A stretch of 51,502 nucleotides of DNA from an uncultured Acidobacteriota bacterium (GTDB lineage Bacteria > Acidobacteriota > Terriglobia > Bryobacterales > Bryobacteraceae), in NCBI GenBank assembly GCA_902825945.1, contig CADECY010000035.1, positions 1 to 51,502 on the forward strand. The letters are read 5' to 3'. This document shows positions 25,385 through 34,153 of this stretch, piece by piece. The notes beneath the pieces were generated by a model that made no database searches, was not told the DNA's origin, and saw nothing but the letters and a program-made list of their open reading frames with translations. Numbering within the stretch: position 1 is the stretch's first letter; each line of letters starts with the position of its first letter. The position numbers and the translations under genes were made by a program.

Positions 25385-27061
25385 CTATTCGTCGCCGTTT
25401 TCGAGAAACGCGCGGAGGCGATGGCTCCGGCTCGGATGCCGCAACTTGCGCAGCGCCTTGGCTTCGATCTGGCGAATCCGCTCGCGAGTCACAGCGAACT
25501 GCTGGCCGACTTCCTCGAGCGTGTGCTCGCTGCCGTCCTGCAGCCCGAACCGCATCTTGATGATCTTTTCTTCTCGCGGCGAAAGCGACTTGAGCACCTC
25601 GGCCGTCTGCTCGCGCAGATTGAGATTGATCACCGCTTCCGACGGCGAGATCACGCGCTTGTCGACGATGAAATCGCCGAGATGCGACTCTTCCTCTTCG
25701 CCCACGGGAGTCTCGAGAGAGATTGGCTCCTGCGCGATCCGCAAGATCTTGCGGACCTTGCCCACCGGCAACTCGAGCTTCCGCGAGAGTTCTTCGTTGG
25801 TGGGCTCACGCCCGAGTTCCTGTTGCATCTGACGCTGCAGGCGGACCAGCTTGTTGATCGTCTCGATCATGTGGACCGGAATCCGGATGGTGCGGGCCTG
25901 ATCGGCGATCGCTCGCGTGATCGCCTGGCGCACCCACCACGTCGCATAGGTCGAGAACTTGTAGCCCCGGCGGTAGTCGAACTTCTCCACCGCCTTCATC
26001 AGACCGATGTTGCCTTCCTGAATGAGGTCGAGAAATTGCAGCCCGCGGTTGGTGTAGCGCTTGGCGATCGAAACCACGAGACGGAGATTGGCCTCGATCA
26101 ACTGCTTCTTCGCGGTTTCGGCTTCCGAGTCCCCGCGATCGACGATCTGCAGGGTGCGCCGCAGTTCCACGATGCTGGCGCCGAATCCGTTCTCGAGATC
26201 CTGGAGATGCTGGACGTTGTTCTTGTGCGCCCGGCGCGCGTCCTTGCCGTGCTCGGGGTCCTCGAGTTGGCGTTGCGCACGCGCGATCTCGCGCTCGAGC
26301 GGCCTCAGGCGCTCGACCGCGTCACGGACGGCATTCGCCAGTTCGTAGCGAACCACCGGAGTGAACTCGATCTTGCGTACGATCGCCGCGGTCTTGACGA
26401 GCGCGCGGCCCAGATCCCAGCGCAGCGAGCGATACTGCTTCGGTTTCAGGCTTCGCGAGGTGGCCAGCAGCTTTTGCTGGAACTGCTGCGCGCGGCGGTA
26501 GAGCCGCTCCAGTTCTCCGGTCGAATCGAGAAAGCGCCCGGTCTCGGCGGGAGTATTGTCTTCTTCGCCTTCGGGCTCCGGCAGTTGCAGCAGATCCCAA
26601 ACGGTCTTATGCCCTTCGCGAACCTCTTCTCCGATCTCGATCACACGGCGGATCACCAATGGCGATCGCGACAACGCCTTGGCCATGGCGCGCTCTCCGC
26701 GCTCGATTCGCTTGGCGAGTTCGATTTCGCCTTCCCGCGTGAGCAGGGGCACCGTTCCCATCTCGCGCAGATACATCCGGACGGGATCGGTGGTCTTGTC
26801 GGAAAGCTCTCCGCCGAGGTCGATATCGAAGTCCTCGGGAGCGTCTTCGCCGTCGGCCTTGCCCCGGTCGAAATCGATCTTGGCCTCATCGGCCAGATCG
26901 ACGCCGTCCCGCTGCAGGTCAGCGAGCATGTCCGCGAGTTCTCTCCCGCCGGCCAAGCCCTCCGCGGAAATCTCGCCCACGTCGTCGTATTCGTACTTGT
27001 CGACCGGATCCACTGCTGATCTACTTTCCGTTTCGGCTGCCAATGAAGACGGCATACTCAT
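25385..27061 (-). CDS. rpoD: RNA polymerase primary sigma factor
   Basis: 558 residues. Region 1.2 (TDPVRMYLREMGTVPLLTRE), a long non-conserved insert, region 2 (LIEANLRLVVSIAKRYTNRG and GYKFSTYATWWVRQAITRAI), region 3 and region 4 (EEVGQQFAVTRERIRQIEAK, LRKLRHPSRS) are all present. This is the housekeeping sigma-70 that recognises -35/-10 promoters. The frame is open to 27127, but that would overlap dnaG; ATG 27061 has GGAG eleven bases before it and leaves a 28-base gap to dnaG. The dnaG-rpoD order is the classical macromolecular-synthesis arrangement; rpsU is not in the window. Confidence 0.95.
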   Translation of the reverse strand: MSMPSSLAAETESRSAVDPVDKYEYDDVGEISAEGLAGGRELADMLADLQRDGVDLADEAKIDFDRGKADGEDAPEDFDIDLGGELSDKTTDPVRMYLREMGTVPLLTREGEIELAKRIERGERAMAKALSRSPLVIRRVIEIGEEVREGHKTVWDLLQLPEPEGEEDNTPAETGRFLDSTGELERLYRRAQQFQQKLLATSRSLKPKQYRSLRWDLGRALVKTAAIVRKIEFTPVVRYELANAVRDAVERLRPLEREIARAQRQLEDPEHGKDARRAHKNNVQHLQDLENGFGASIVELRRTLQIVDRGDSEAETAKKQLIEANLRLVVSIAKRYTNRGLQFLDLIQEGNIGLMKAVEKFDYRRGYKFSTYATWWVRQAITRAIADQARTIRIPVHMIETINKLVRLQRQMQQELGREPTNEELSRKLELPVGKVRKILRIAQEPISLETPVGEEEESHLGDFIVDKRVISPSEAVINLNLREQTAEVLKSLSPREEKIIKMRFGLQDGSEHTLEEVGQQFAVTRERIRQIEAKALRKLRHPSRSHRLRAFLENGDE

Positions 27062-27089
27062 TCTAGCAACAGCTCCGGTGATCCCGGGG

Positions 27090-28856
27090 TCACAGGCGCT
27101 TGCGCCGCCGCGACTTTCCGAGTTCATCCAGTTCCTTGCTCAATTCCAATGCCTCCTTCATGCCTCCCGCCTGATCGGCGGCGGCGATACGAACCTTCAA
27201 TTCTCGTATTCGACGTTCGATGTTTCGGTCCTCGAGCGCGTCGAGACAGCTCAGCGCTTGCGCGAGAGCGTCATCCCCAAGGTTTGAAATTGATTCGTTA
27301 CCTGCGTTATCGACGAAAATCACATCTGTCAATAGGGTACGTTCCCGATCCGCCAGGCGGCTCTCGAGCTGGGCGTACTCGAAGGGCTCGCCCGCCGCGG
27401 CCATCGCCTTGAAGATCCCCTCGAGCATCAGGGGCTCGGCGAACGTGACCGCGTTCAGCCTCGGTAATACACCCAGGCGTGCCTGCTCGCTGTCGAGAAG
27501 GCAACGCAGCAGTAGCTTTTCGGTCGGTGGAATCGCGATGCGCGACGGAGCCGTCCGCGTGTCCGTCCGGGCAGTGGCGCTCTTCTTGAGCTGATCGAGC
27601 ACCATGCCCTTTTCCACACCGAGATAGCTGGCCAGATCCTCAGCTGTCGCCGCCCGTTCGAGCTTGTCGTGAAGCTTCTGGATCGCGGGCAGCAGGAACC
27701 GGAAGGCCGCCACACGACCCTCGGCCGACTTCATGTCGAACCGCCCGCGCGCCCGATCGGCCAGCCAATGGAAATACCGGGGCGCCGACTTCATCGCCTC
27801 GCGATAGGCATCGGCGCCACGATGCAACACGAACTCGTCGGGGTCGAGCCCGTCCGCGAGTTCCAACACGCGCACATGCATCCCTTCCTCGATCAGCATC
27901 TGGAGCGTTCGCTCGGTGGCGTTCATTCCCGCCGGGTCGGGATCGAAGTTGATCACCATGTTGCCGGAGAAGCGCTTGAGGATTCTCACCTGCTCGGGGC
28001 CGAGCGCGGTTCCGCAACTCGCCACCGCCTCCTGCACACCACCTGACCAGAGCCCGATCACGTCCATGTAGCCCTCAACGAGAATCCCGTGGTCGAGCTT
28101 GCTGATCGGCTTTCGCGCGCGGTGGAGGTTATAGAGGACGTTCTTCTTCGAATAGAGTTCGGTCTCGGGCGAATTCAGGTACTTCGGCTGATCCTCGTCG
28201 CTCAGCGCCCGGCCGGCGAAGCCGATGATTTTGCCCGTCTCGCCGTGGATCGGAAACATCAATCGCCCGCGAAACCGGTCGAAGAAACCGGACCCGTCCT
28301 GGCGCCGCACCGCCAGTCCGGACTTTTCGATGACATCCGGCGGAAAGCCCGACTGCTGGAACTTGCGGAACAGCGTCTGCCCTCCGCGATCGGAGACACC
28401 GAGCCCAAACTCCTCAGCGATCGCCGGCTTGACGCCCCGCTTGTTCAGGTAGGCGCGGGCATCGGCCCCGGCGGGCGATGCGAGTTGTTCGCAATAGAAC
28501 TTCAGCGCGATCTCGTGCAGGTCATACAGGCCCGCGCGCCGCTTGGCGTCTTCGTCGGCCTGCGGACTTCGCTTCGGAAGCGGAATCCCATTCCGCTCGG
28601 CGAGCGCCTTGACGGCCTCCCACCAGGTGAGGCTCTCCATCTCCATCACGAAGGAGATGACGTCGCCGCCCTTGCCGCAACCGAAGCACTTGTAGATGCG
28701 CAGAACTTCGTTCACGCCGAACGACGCAGTCCGCTCGTTGTGGAAGGGGCAGGGCGCCGTCCATCGGGAACCTTGCTTGCGAAGCCTCGGGACGTATTCC
28801 TTGACAACGCTGACGATATCGACCGTGCTCTTGACGAGATCGGAGAACTCGCTCAT
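27090..28856 (-). CDS. dnaG: DNA primase
   Basis: 588 residues. CHC2 zinc finger C36-P-F-H39 ... C57-x2-C60 at the N-terminus, then the catalytic N-domain (GVKPAIAEEFGLGVSD, GRLMFPIHGETGKIIGFAGR) and the TOPRIM core with LVEGYMDVI, VASCGTALG and the acidic pair in FDPDPAG. The C-terminal third (about 450-588) is the weaker DnaB-interaction region. It makes RNA primers at the replication fork. It lies directly upstream of rpoD on the same strand, 28 bases apart, and probably shares its transcript. Confidence 0.95.
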   Translation of the reverse strand: MSEFSDLVKSTVDIVSVVKEYVPRLRKQGSRWTAPCPFHNERTASFGVNEVLRIYKCFGCGKGGDVISFVMEMESLTWWEAVKALAERNGIPLPKRSPQADEDAKRRAGLYDLHEIALKFYCEQLASPAGADARAYLNKRGVKPAIAEEFGLGVSDRGGQTLFRKFQQSGFPPDVIEKSGLAVRRQDGSGFFDRFRGRLMFPIHGETGKIIGFAGRALSDEDQPKYLNSPETELYSKKNVLYNLHRARKPISKLDHGILVEGYMDVIGLWSGGVQEAVASCGTALGPEQVRILKRFSGNMVINFDPDPAGMNATERTLQMLIEEGMHVRVLELADGLDPDEFVLHRGADAYREAMKSAPRYFHWLADRARGRFDMKSAEGRVAAFRFLLPAIQKLHDKLERAATAEDLASYLGVEKGMVLDQLKKSATARTDTRTAPSRIAIPPTEKLLLRCLLDSEQARLGVLPRLNAVTFAEPLMLEGIFKAMAAAGEPFEYAQLESRLADRERTLLTDVIFVDNAGNESISNLGDDALAQALSCLDALEDRNIERRIRELKVRIAAADQAGGMKEALELSKELDELGKSRRRKRL

Positions 28857-28911
28857 GCAGCCGCATCCCTGCGGCCGCGGCCCGGCTGGCCGGGGTGCGG
28901 TCGCGGCTGCG

Positions 28912-29388
28912 TCAAGGCCGGCTCCCTTGCGGGCGGGACTCGCCCGCGCTGGTGACGCGAAGCACAGCGCCGGGTGCGGGATCGACGATGTTACCGGTTA
29001 CTCGATATCGCTTGGCCACTGTCCACGGTCCCGCACCCTCGAGCAGATAGGTCGCGCCGCCTTCGAACGGCCGGATAATCCACTTGCCTTCCTGCTGAAG
29101 AACCGTTCCGTGAACCGTCACCGAGGCGCTCTTGACCTTGGTGCCATCCTGTTGAATCGCATCGCGGATCTGTTCCAGCCGCACCCGGTTCGTCTCCGCC
29201 AGACGGACCTTCAGGATCGAGGCAGCCGCGTCCACCGACACATCCTCCACGCCCCGCATTCGCTTAATGCGCGCGGGCATCGACTCGATGCAACTGGTGC
29301 ATCCCATGCCCTCGAACCGCAGCTCGATCGAGTCGAACTGCGCAAATAGAGGAATCGCAGCCAGAGCCGCCAAGGCCGTTTTCAACAC
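28912..29388 (-). CDS. secreted heavy-metal-associated domain protein
   Basis: 158 residues. A short leader (TALAALAAIPLFAQ) is followed by an HMA fold with the metal motif G27-M-G-C30-T-S-C33, typical of copper chaperones and MerP. After about residue 90 a beta-rich tail follows, with TVHGTVLQQEGKWIIRPFEG and RYRVTGNIVDP, which looks like a small OB-type domain. Likely role: periplasmic binding of Cu, Hg or another soft metal. I start at GTG 29388 because the longer open frame to 29433 would reach into the leader of the divergent gene. Located upstream of dnaG on the same strand, 55 bases away. Confidence 0.75.
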   Translation of the reverse strand: MLKTALAALAAIPLFAQFDSIELRFEGMGCTSCIESMPARIKRMRGVEDVSVDAAASILKVRLAETNRVRLEQIRDAIQQDGTKVKSASVTVHGTVLQQEGKWIIRPFEGGATYLLEGAGPWTVAKRYRVTGNIVDPAPGAVLRVTSAGESRPQGSRP

Positions 29389-29435
29389 CCCTTCATTATC
29401 GCGTGCTACGCTGATCGCCGAGGAGTCTCCCATTC

Positions 29436-29906
29436 ATGAATCGCATCATCGCCACACTCGCTTACGCAGCCCTCGCCGCCGCTCCCATCGCCGCTCAGGA
29501 ACCAACGCCGGCTCCCACTCCGGTGGGAACCGTGGCCAACTCGTTCACGCTCTTTCAGGAGAACCTCGGCTCGCGGCAATTGCCGATGGTGGTGACGATC
29601 GTGGTCACCTACCCGGACAATCTCGAGGAGGCCAAGTACATCGACTTGGTCACGGTGGGGCAGGACGTCCAGGGGTTCTTGCGCGGATACCCGAACCGCC
29701 AAGCCGCGCTCGAAGCTTTCGCCTCGAACTCCGCCACATCGCTGATGAGCAAATACCCGCAGATGAGCGCGGTTTCGGTGGTGCTGACTAATAACAATTC
29801 GGGCATCCAGGTCACGGCGACCCGCGAAGTCCCCACAGCGAGCCCAGCGATCAAGACGGCGATGCGCGACGAACTCGAACGGGCACTGAAGCGAACCCGC
29901 AAGTAA
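29436..29906 (+). CDS. small secreted protein of unknown function
   Basis: 156 residues with a signal peptide (NRIIATLAYAALAAAPIAAQ) and a short Pro/Thr-rich linker. The mature part alternates strands and helices: LPMVVTIVVTYPDN, an acidic EEAKYIDLVTVGQDVQGFL segment, an Ala-rich helix, then VSVVLTNNNSGIQVTA and a final charged helix. The strand-helix-helix-strand order is faintly like a tunnelling fold, but I do not recognise a family and assign no function. A GAGGAG Shine-Dalgarno element stands about ten bases before ATG 29436. Confidence 0.65.
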   Translation: MNRIIATLAYAALAAAPIAAQEPTPAPTPVGTVANSFTLFQENLGSRQLPMVVTIVVTYPDNLEEAKYIDLVTVGQDVQGFLRGYPNRQAALEAFASNSATSLMSKYPQMSAVSVVLTNNNSGIQVTATREVPTASPAIKTAMRDELERALKRTRK

Positions 29907-30506
29907 GGTTCGACTTGCCGCGCCACGAGCTACTTCGATAATTCTTTTGCCCAGCCCGGCTGGCTTGAAGCGCTTGACGAGTCCGCCGGCGAGTTTGTGC
30001 CAGGCAGCTTTGGATTCCCGCTTCAGCTTCGGGTGCGGTGGGGCCGCTCGATCTCGTTCCGTTCGGGACGGCTCGCCTCTTGTTGATTCTCAGTTCCGTG
30101 CATGACGATCTCGTCCCTCCACTTCGAAACTCAGGCGTAATCTACCCGCCCGCGTTCAGGATCGCGGGCGTCAAACGCGTTTTGCCGATTCAACCGCACC
30201 TCTTTCGCTGGTGGTCCGCTGCAAGGTGGTGCGCGGATGAGGGATGTGAAAATTCGGGAAAATTTCAATTATCCGTGGCGGTGGTGGGCGGGTTCCCACG
30301 GTGGCCCGGCGGATGGGCGGGATGCCCGGTGTTTTTTTGGGTTGCGAAAGAAACGGAAATGAGCGGGCATGTTTGGGGCGAACCGAGCCCGCGCGTTGCC
30401 CAGAGCCTCCACCATGGCTTCTATTCATGCGTATCGCCTTGAAGCAGAACGAGGCGCGTCCAGTGGCAATGACACTGAACGAGGCACCGCGCTATGATCT
30501 CATCCG
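29907..30506. other. 600-base stretch without a supported gene
   Basis: No open frame here has a recognisable protein pattern. The first 130 bases, read on the minus strand, give a Lys/Arg-rich segment (KAAWHKLAGGLVKRFKPAG) that could be a worn gene end but lacks a start. The middle part (about 30230-30370) contains runs of A, T and G and looks compositionally different from the coding DNA around it. The last 60 bases should hold the promoter of the enolase-superfamily gene; no clear -35/-10 pair is visible. Confidence 0.5.
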
Positions 30507-31733
30507 ATGAATCGACGACAATTCCTGAGCGGCATCACGGGCGCCGCGCTTTCGGCTGGATCGCTCCCCGCGCAGACGGCGCAGGCCAAGACGCTGAAGA
30601 TGAAGATCACCAAGGCCGAGCCGATTCTCACTGGCGGCGATGTGTACGTGAAGATCGAGACCGACGCGGGGATCACCGGCTACGGCGATGCGACGAACCA
30701 CTTCCTTCCCTATTCAGTGGAGGGAATGCTGCGCGACCTGATTCCTTACCTAATCGGAGAAGACCCTGAGCGGATCGAATATCTGTGGCAGGTCTGCTGG
30801 CGCAGGCGGTTTCAGCGCGGAGGTCCGTCGAGCGGATCGGCGGTGGCCGGGATCGACATGGCATTGTGGGACATCAAGGGTAAAGCCTACGGCGTGCCGG
30901 TCTATCAACTCCTCGGCGGCATGGCGCGCACGAAGGCCCGGGTGTACGGTCATGTCAACGGCAAGACTGCGGCCGAAGAGGCGGCGCAGGCCAAGGAACG
31001 CGTTTCGCGCGGCATCACAGCCGTGCGATTCCGCGCGTTCCATATCGGCGACGCGAAGGATTTCCACGATCACAAGGCGGCTGTCGAGGAGCAGATCGAG
31101 CATCTCGCCGCGATTCGCGAAGCGGTGGGCAAGGACGCCGACATTCTGCTCGAGTGCCACGGGCGCTATGATCCGGAGTGGGCCATCAAACTGGCGCAAC
31201 TGGCGGAGCCACACCGGCCGTTCCTCATCGAAGATCCGATCCGGCACGAGAATCCGCAAGCGCTCGCGATGGTGCGCGCGAGCACGAAGATTCCACTCGC
31301 GATCGGCGAGCGTTATCACAGCAAGTGGGATTTCCGCGAGACGATCGCCAATCAGTACGTCACCTATCTCCGGCCCGACGTGTGTCACTGCGGCGGCATC
31401 AGCGAGATGAAGAAGATCGGAGCTTTCGGCGAGGTCTACTATCAGAGCCTGATTCCGCACAACAACGCCGGTGCCCTCGGATCGGCGGCCACTCTACATG
31501 CCGCGCTCGCCATTCCGAACGTCGAATTGATCGAAGCGCCTTGGGTGAACGCACCGCAGAAACAGGGTGTCGTGTGGCCGTTTCCGAAGATGGATGGCGG
31601 GTTCGCGTTGCCACTCGATGGTCCGGGACTGGGCGTGACGTTCGATGAGAAGCTCGCACGCTCGATTCCGTTCCGCAAGCCTGGATTGCAGCCGCGCTTG
31701 AATGCGCCCGACGGGTCGGTACGCGATTTCTGA
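30507..31733 (+). CDS. enolase-superfamily enzyme (mandelate racemase/galactonate dehydratase-like), exported
   Basis: 408 residues. A Tat-type leader (NRRQFLSGITGAALSAGS) is followed by the capping domain and the (beta/alpha)7-beta barrel. Metal ligands are E216 in LLECHGRY (family usually Asp), E242 in IEDP and E268 in IGERYHSKW; H318 in SLIPHNNAG is the likely general base, and H218 sits by the first ligand as in galactonate and mannonate dehydratases. The reaction is probably dehydration of a sugar acid; the exact substrate is not readable. It appears monocistronic. A hairpin ACCGCC-GGCA-GGCGGT (31735-31750) follows the stop but lacks a T-run. Confidence 0.85.
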   Translation: MNRRQFLSGITGAALSAGSLPAQTAQAKTLKMKITKAEPILTGGDVYVKIETDAGITGYGDATNHFLPYSVEGMLRDLIPYLIGEDPERIEYLWQVCWRRRFQRGGPSSGSAVAGIDMALWDIKGKAYGVPVYQLLGGMARTKARVYGHVNGKTAAEEAAQAKERVSRGITAVRFRAFHIGDAKDFHDHKAAVEEQIEHLAAIREAVGKDADILLECHGRYDPEWAIKLAQLAEPHRPFLIEDPIRHENPQALAMVRASTKIPLAIGERYHSKWDFRETIANQYVTYLRPDVCHCGGISEMKKIGAFGEVYYQSLIPHNNAGALGSAATLHAALAIPNVELIEAPWVNAPQKQGVVWPFPKMDGGFALPLDGPGLGVTFDEKLARSIPFRKPGLQPRLNAPDGSVRDF

Positions 31734-31751
31734 TACCGCCGGCAGGCGGTG

Positions 31752-32004
31752 CTAACGCAGGTGAGCACTTGGCGGCCGGCTCAGTGCGCCTGCGCCGAGC
31801 GTGATGCCTTTGAAACCGCTTTCCGCGAACCGCAGCCTCGCGCGGACGGCCTCTTCGGCGTCAGCAGTTTCTTCGGTGGTCTCGACATCGCCGCCACCGC
31901 CCGCTCGACGTATCGGTTCAGCCGGAATACCGCCCGCGAACACGACGGCCGCGGATCGCCGCCAACTGCTCGTCAGTGAGGGAGATCGTGATTTTCACCG
32001 GCAT
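31752..32004 (-). pseudogene. frameshifted antitoxin-like remnant
   Basis: From ATG 32004 the minus strand reads MPVKITISLTDEQLAAIRGR, a ribbon-helix-helix antitoxin-type start, but stops after 28 residues at 31918. A second frame, one base off, continues openly from 31943 to 31752 with charged helical sequence (EETADAEEAVRARLRFAE). The simplest reading is a decayed antitoxin with a frameshift; no toxin is next to it. The stretch 31734-32053 otherwise holds only the leader of the next plus-strand gene. An alternative is a genuine 28-residue peptide. Confidence 0.35.
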
Positions 32005-32053
32005 CCTTCTGCCGTAACATTGGATGAGACGTAGACTGGCAACGGGCTCCTCC

Positions 32054-33604
32054 ATGATTCGCCCTTCGATCACCACCTTCCTCCTCGCCGTGGCGAGCTT
32101 CGCGCAGCAGGAGCCGGGCACGGGTGTGATCGAGGGCCGCGTGCTCCACTCAATCACCGGGGCTCCCGTGCGGCGAGCCTTCGTCCGGCTATTCACGGCG
32201 GCTCCGATGGCACCTCTCACCGCGGCAACGGACTCCGAAGGCAAATTCGACTTCACCGGACTCCCGCCAGGCTCCTATCGGCTCCGCGCCGAGCGTCAAG
32301 GATTCGAGGACCGTTTCCTTCCGTTCGCGATCCGGCTCGGAAAGGACGAGAAGCTCGCGGGCGTCGAGATGCGTCTCCGGCCCATGGCTACGATCGCCGG
32401 CCGCGTGACGGACGAGGATGGCGAACCGGTGATCCGCGCGAGAGTGACGATCTTCAAGCAGACTTGGCGCAATGGCCAACGGAACTGGGAGCAGGTCAAT
32501 CCGGTTGTGGCAACGAACGAGCATGGCGACTATCGGGCGGCGAACATCGCTCCGGGGCGTTATCTGGTCCAGGCGTTCGACACGAGTCCGCCGCTGGCCA
32601 ACCGGTTCGGCGGCGCGCCGTCCCCGGACACGATGCCCACCTATCATCCGAATTCGATCTCGCGCGCCCAGGCCACGGCTGTCTCTTTGCGCGCTGGAAC
32701 CGAGGCCAGCGGAATCGACATCCGCGCCGCGCGAGTGCCCGGACGGAGTCCTGCACGCGTGCAAGGACGCGTTACGGGCGCGCCTCCGGGCTCGGTCATC
32801 TCGGTGGGGTTCCATCCAACCGACGGAGCCAGGGGAGGTGGGAACACGCCGGCCAAGCCCCCGGACTACACATTCGACCACACGACCCCGATGGGCACAT
32901 ACTCGATCTTCGCCAATGTCTATTCGGGGGACACCAAGGCCTTCGGGACCCTGCCCATCACGGTCACGGGCGATCTCTCCGGTGTGGTGGTCGCGGTGTC
33001 GCGCGCGCCAGTCGTCTCGGGACGCGTGACCGCCGCCGAAGAAGGCGCCAAGCCGGACACCAGCCGAATGAGGATCACGTTGGAACGTCCCGATCACCCT
33101 CGCTGGGAAGCGCGTGTCGATGCGTCCGGCAAGTTCACCATGCCGGATCAGATCCCTCAGGGCCGCTACTCGGTCGATGTCGGCGGCGTCCCGGCGGGCT
33201 TCTTCGTCCAGTCGATTCGTCTCGGAGAAAGCGAGATCCCGTGGGACGATTTCGAGATGTCGACCTCCGCGCAGTTGCTCGTCGTGTTGAGCCGCGCGGG
33301 AGGAACCATCGACGGAGCCGTCACCACTCGTGACGGCAAGCCCGCGCCGGATGTCGCCGTCACCCTGATTCCGATCGAGGCTGGCCGGCGTCCGGAGAAG
33401 TCGATCACCGACGAGAACGGCGTCTTCCGCTTCACCGGAGTCCGCCCCGGCAAGTACTCGCTGTTCGCTTTGGAAAAGGCGGATGACGATCTATGGCGCG
33501 ATCCCGAGTTCCGCGAACCGTATCGTCAGAAGGCAGCCGGCGTCACAGTCGAAGCTGGCGCAAGTAGCACGGTGGCGTTGCGGTTGATCGAGTTGGACGA
33601 GTAG
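32054..33604 (+). CDS. secreted carboxypeptidase-regulatory-like repeat protein
   Basis: 516 residues with a signal peptide (MIRPSITTFLLAVASFAQQ). Several CarboxypepD_reg-like beta-sandwich units follow: GVIEGRVLHSITGAPVRRAFV with GKFDFTGLPPGSYRLRAERQ, then AGRVTDEDGEPVIRARVTI with NIAPGRYLVQAF, two weaker central ones, and a C-terminal one with GAVTTRDGKPAPDVAVTLI and VRPGKYSLFALE. Acidobacteria have many such free-standing proteins, which are thought to bind surfaces or glycans; no catalytic site is seen. The start at 32054 is set by the signal peptide; ATG 32024 is also open. Confidence 0.8.
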   Translation: MIRPSITTFLLAVASFAQQEPGTGVIEGRVLHSITGAPVRRAFVRLFTAAPMAPLTAATDSEGKFDFTGLPPGSYRLRAERQGFEDRFLPFAIRLGKDEKLAGVEMRLRPMATIAGRVTDEDGEPVIRARVTIFKQTWRNGQRNWEQVNPVVATNEHGDYRAANIAPGRYLVQAFDTSPPLANRFGGAPSPDTMPTYHPNSISRAQATAVSLRAGTEASGIDIRAARVPGRSPARVQGRVTGAPPGSVISVGFHPTDGARGGGNTPAKPPDYTFDHTTPMGTYSIFANVYSGDTKAFGTLPITVTGDLSGVVVAVSRAPVVSGRVTAAEEGAKPDTSRMRITLERPDHPRWEARVDASGKFTMPDQIPQGRYSVDVGGVPAGFFVQSIRLGESEIPWDDFEMSTSAQLLVVLSRAGGTIDGAVTTRDGKPAPDVAVTLIPIEAGRRPEKSITDENGVFRFTGVRPGKYSLFALEKADDDLWRDPEFREPYRQKAAGVTVEAGASSTVALRLIELDE

Positions 33605-33643
33605 CGGCTTGCGGCGAGTCGCGGAAATCGGTAGGTTGAAAGC

Positions 33644-33847
33644 ATGAGCCAACACGCACTGGAATTGCTCGATGCGTTCGAATCTCTCCCGCCCGGCGAA
33701 CGCCAAGAGTTTGCGGTAGAGATTCTCCGCCGCACGCGTGAACTGCCATTCGATTCCGGTCCGTTGAGCGACGAGGAGATCGGCGAGGCAGGCAAGTGCC
33801 TCTTTGCGTACCTGGATCGAGAGGAAGATGCGGCCTCGCCGAGGTGA
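33644..33847 (+). CDS. small antitoxin-like protein preceding a MazF-type toxin
   Basis: 67 residues, acidic and helical: ALELLDAFESLPPGERQEFAVEIL, then LPFDSGPLSDEEIGEAGKCLFAYLDREE. The length, the LPPxER motif and the position immediately before a PemK/MazF toxin, overlapping it by 20 bases, fit an addiction-module antitoxin. No AbrB or ribbon-helix-helix DNA-binding motif is obvious, so autoregulation is uncertain. Confidence 0.7.
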   Translation: MSQHALELLDAFESLPPGERQEFAVEILRRTRELPFDSGPLSDEEIGEAGKCLFAYLDREEDAASPR

Positions 33848-34145
33848 GGTCTGGCTCTTCGATCTCGGAATGGCCGCGAAGACGCGGCCGGTTCTGGTCG
33901 TGAGCATCGACTACGGCGATGAGGACCGGGCGATTGTCACGGTTGTTCCTCACACAACCGATGTCCGAGGGGGGCAGTTCGAGGTCGCGGTGACCGCTTC
34001 CTTCCTCAGGCCGGGCGCGTTCTCGGTCCAGGGCATTTCCACGTACCCACGCGCTTGGGCCGTGCGTCGTTTGGGAACGCTCTCCCCAAGCCAGTTCGAG
34101 ATGGTCGCGGCGCGCCTCTCCCAGTGGCTGGGTCTCCGAGCCTGA
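33828..34145 (+). CDS. MazF/PemK-family toxin
   Basis: 105 residues, the normal size of the family. The N-terminal RRGEVWLFDLGMAAKTRPVLVVS is the PemK/MazF start with the catalytic-loop Arg, followed by AIVTVVPHTTDVRGGQFEV, the central VQGISTYPRAWAVRRLGTLS region with a conserved Arg, and a terminal helix. These toxins cut mRNA or tRNA at short sites. A GAGGAAG element lies just before ATG 33828. The stop is eight bases from the convergent VWA gene. Confidence 0.85.
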   Translation: MRPRRGEVWLFDLGMAAKTRPVLVVSIDYGDEDRAIVTVVPHTTDVRGGQFEVAVTASFLRPGAFSVQGISTYPRAWAVRRLGTLSPSQFEMVAARLSQWLGLRA

Positions 34146-34153
34146 GCACGCCG

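Noticed and set aside
30038..30442. 134-codon open frame in the empty stretch
   Set aside because: Trp/Gly/Pro-rich translation with no motif, no Shine-Dalgarno element and no similarity that I recognise.
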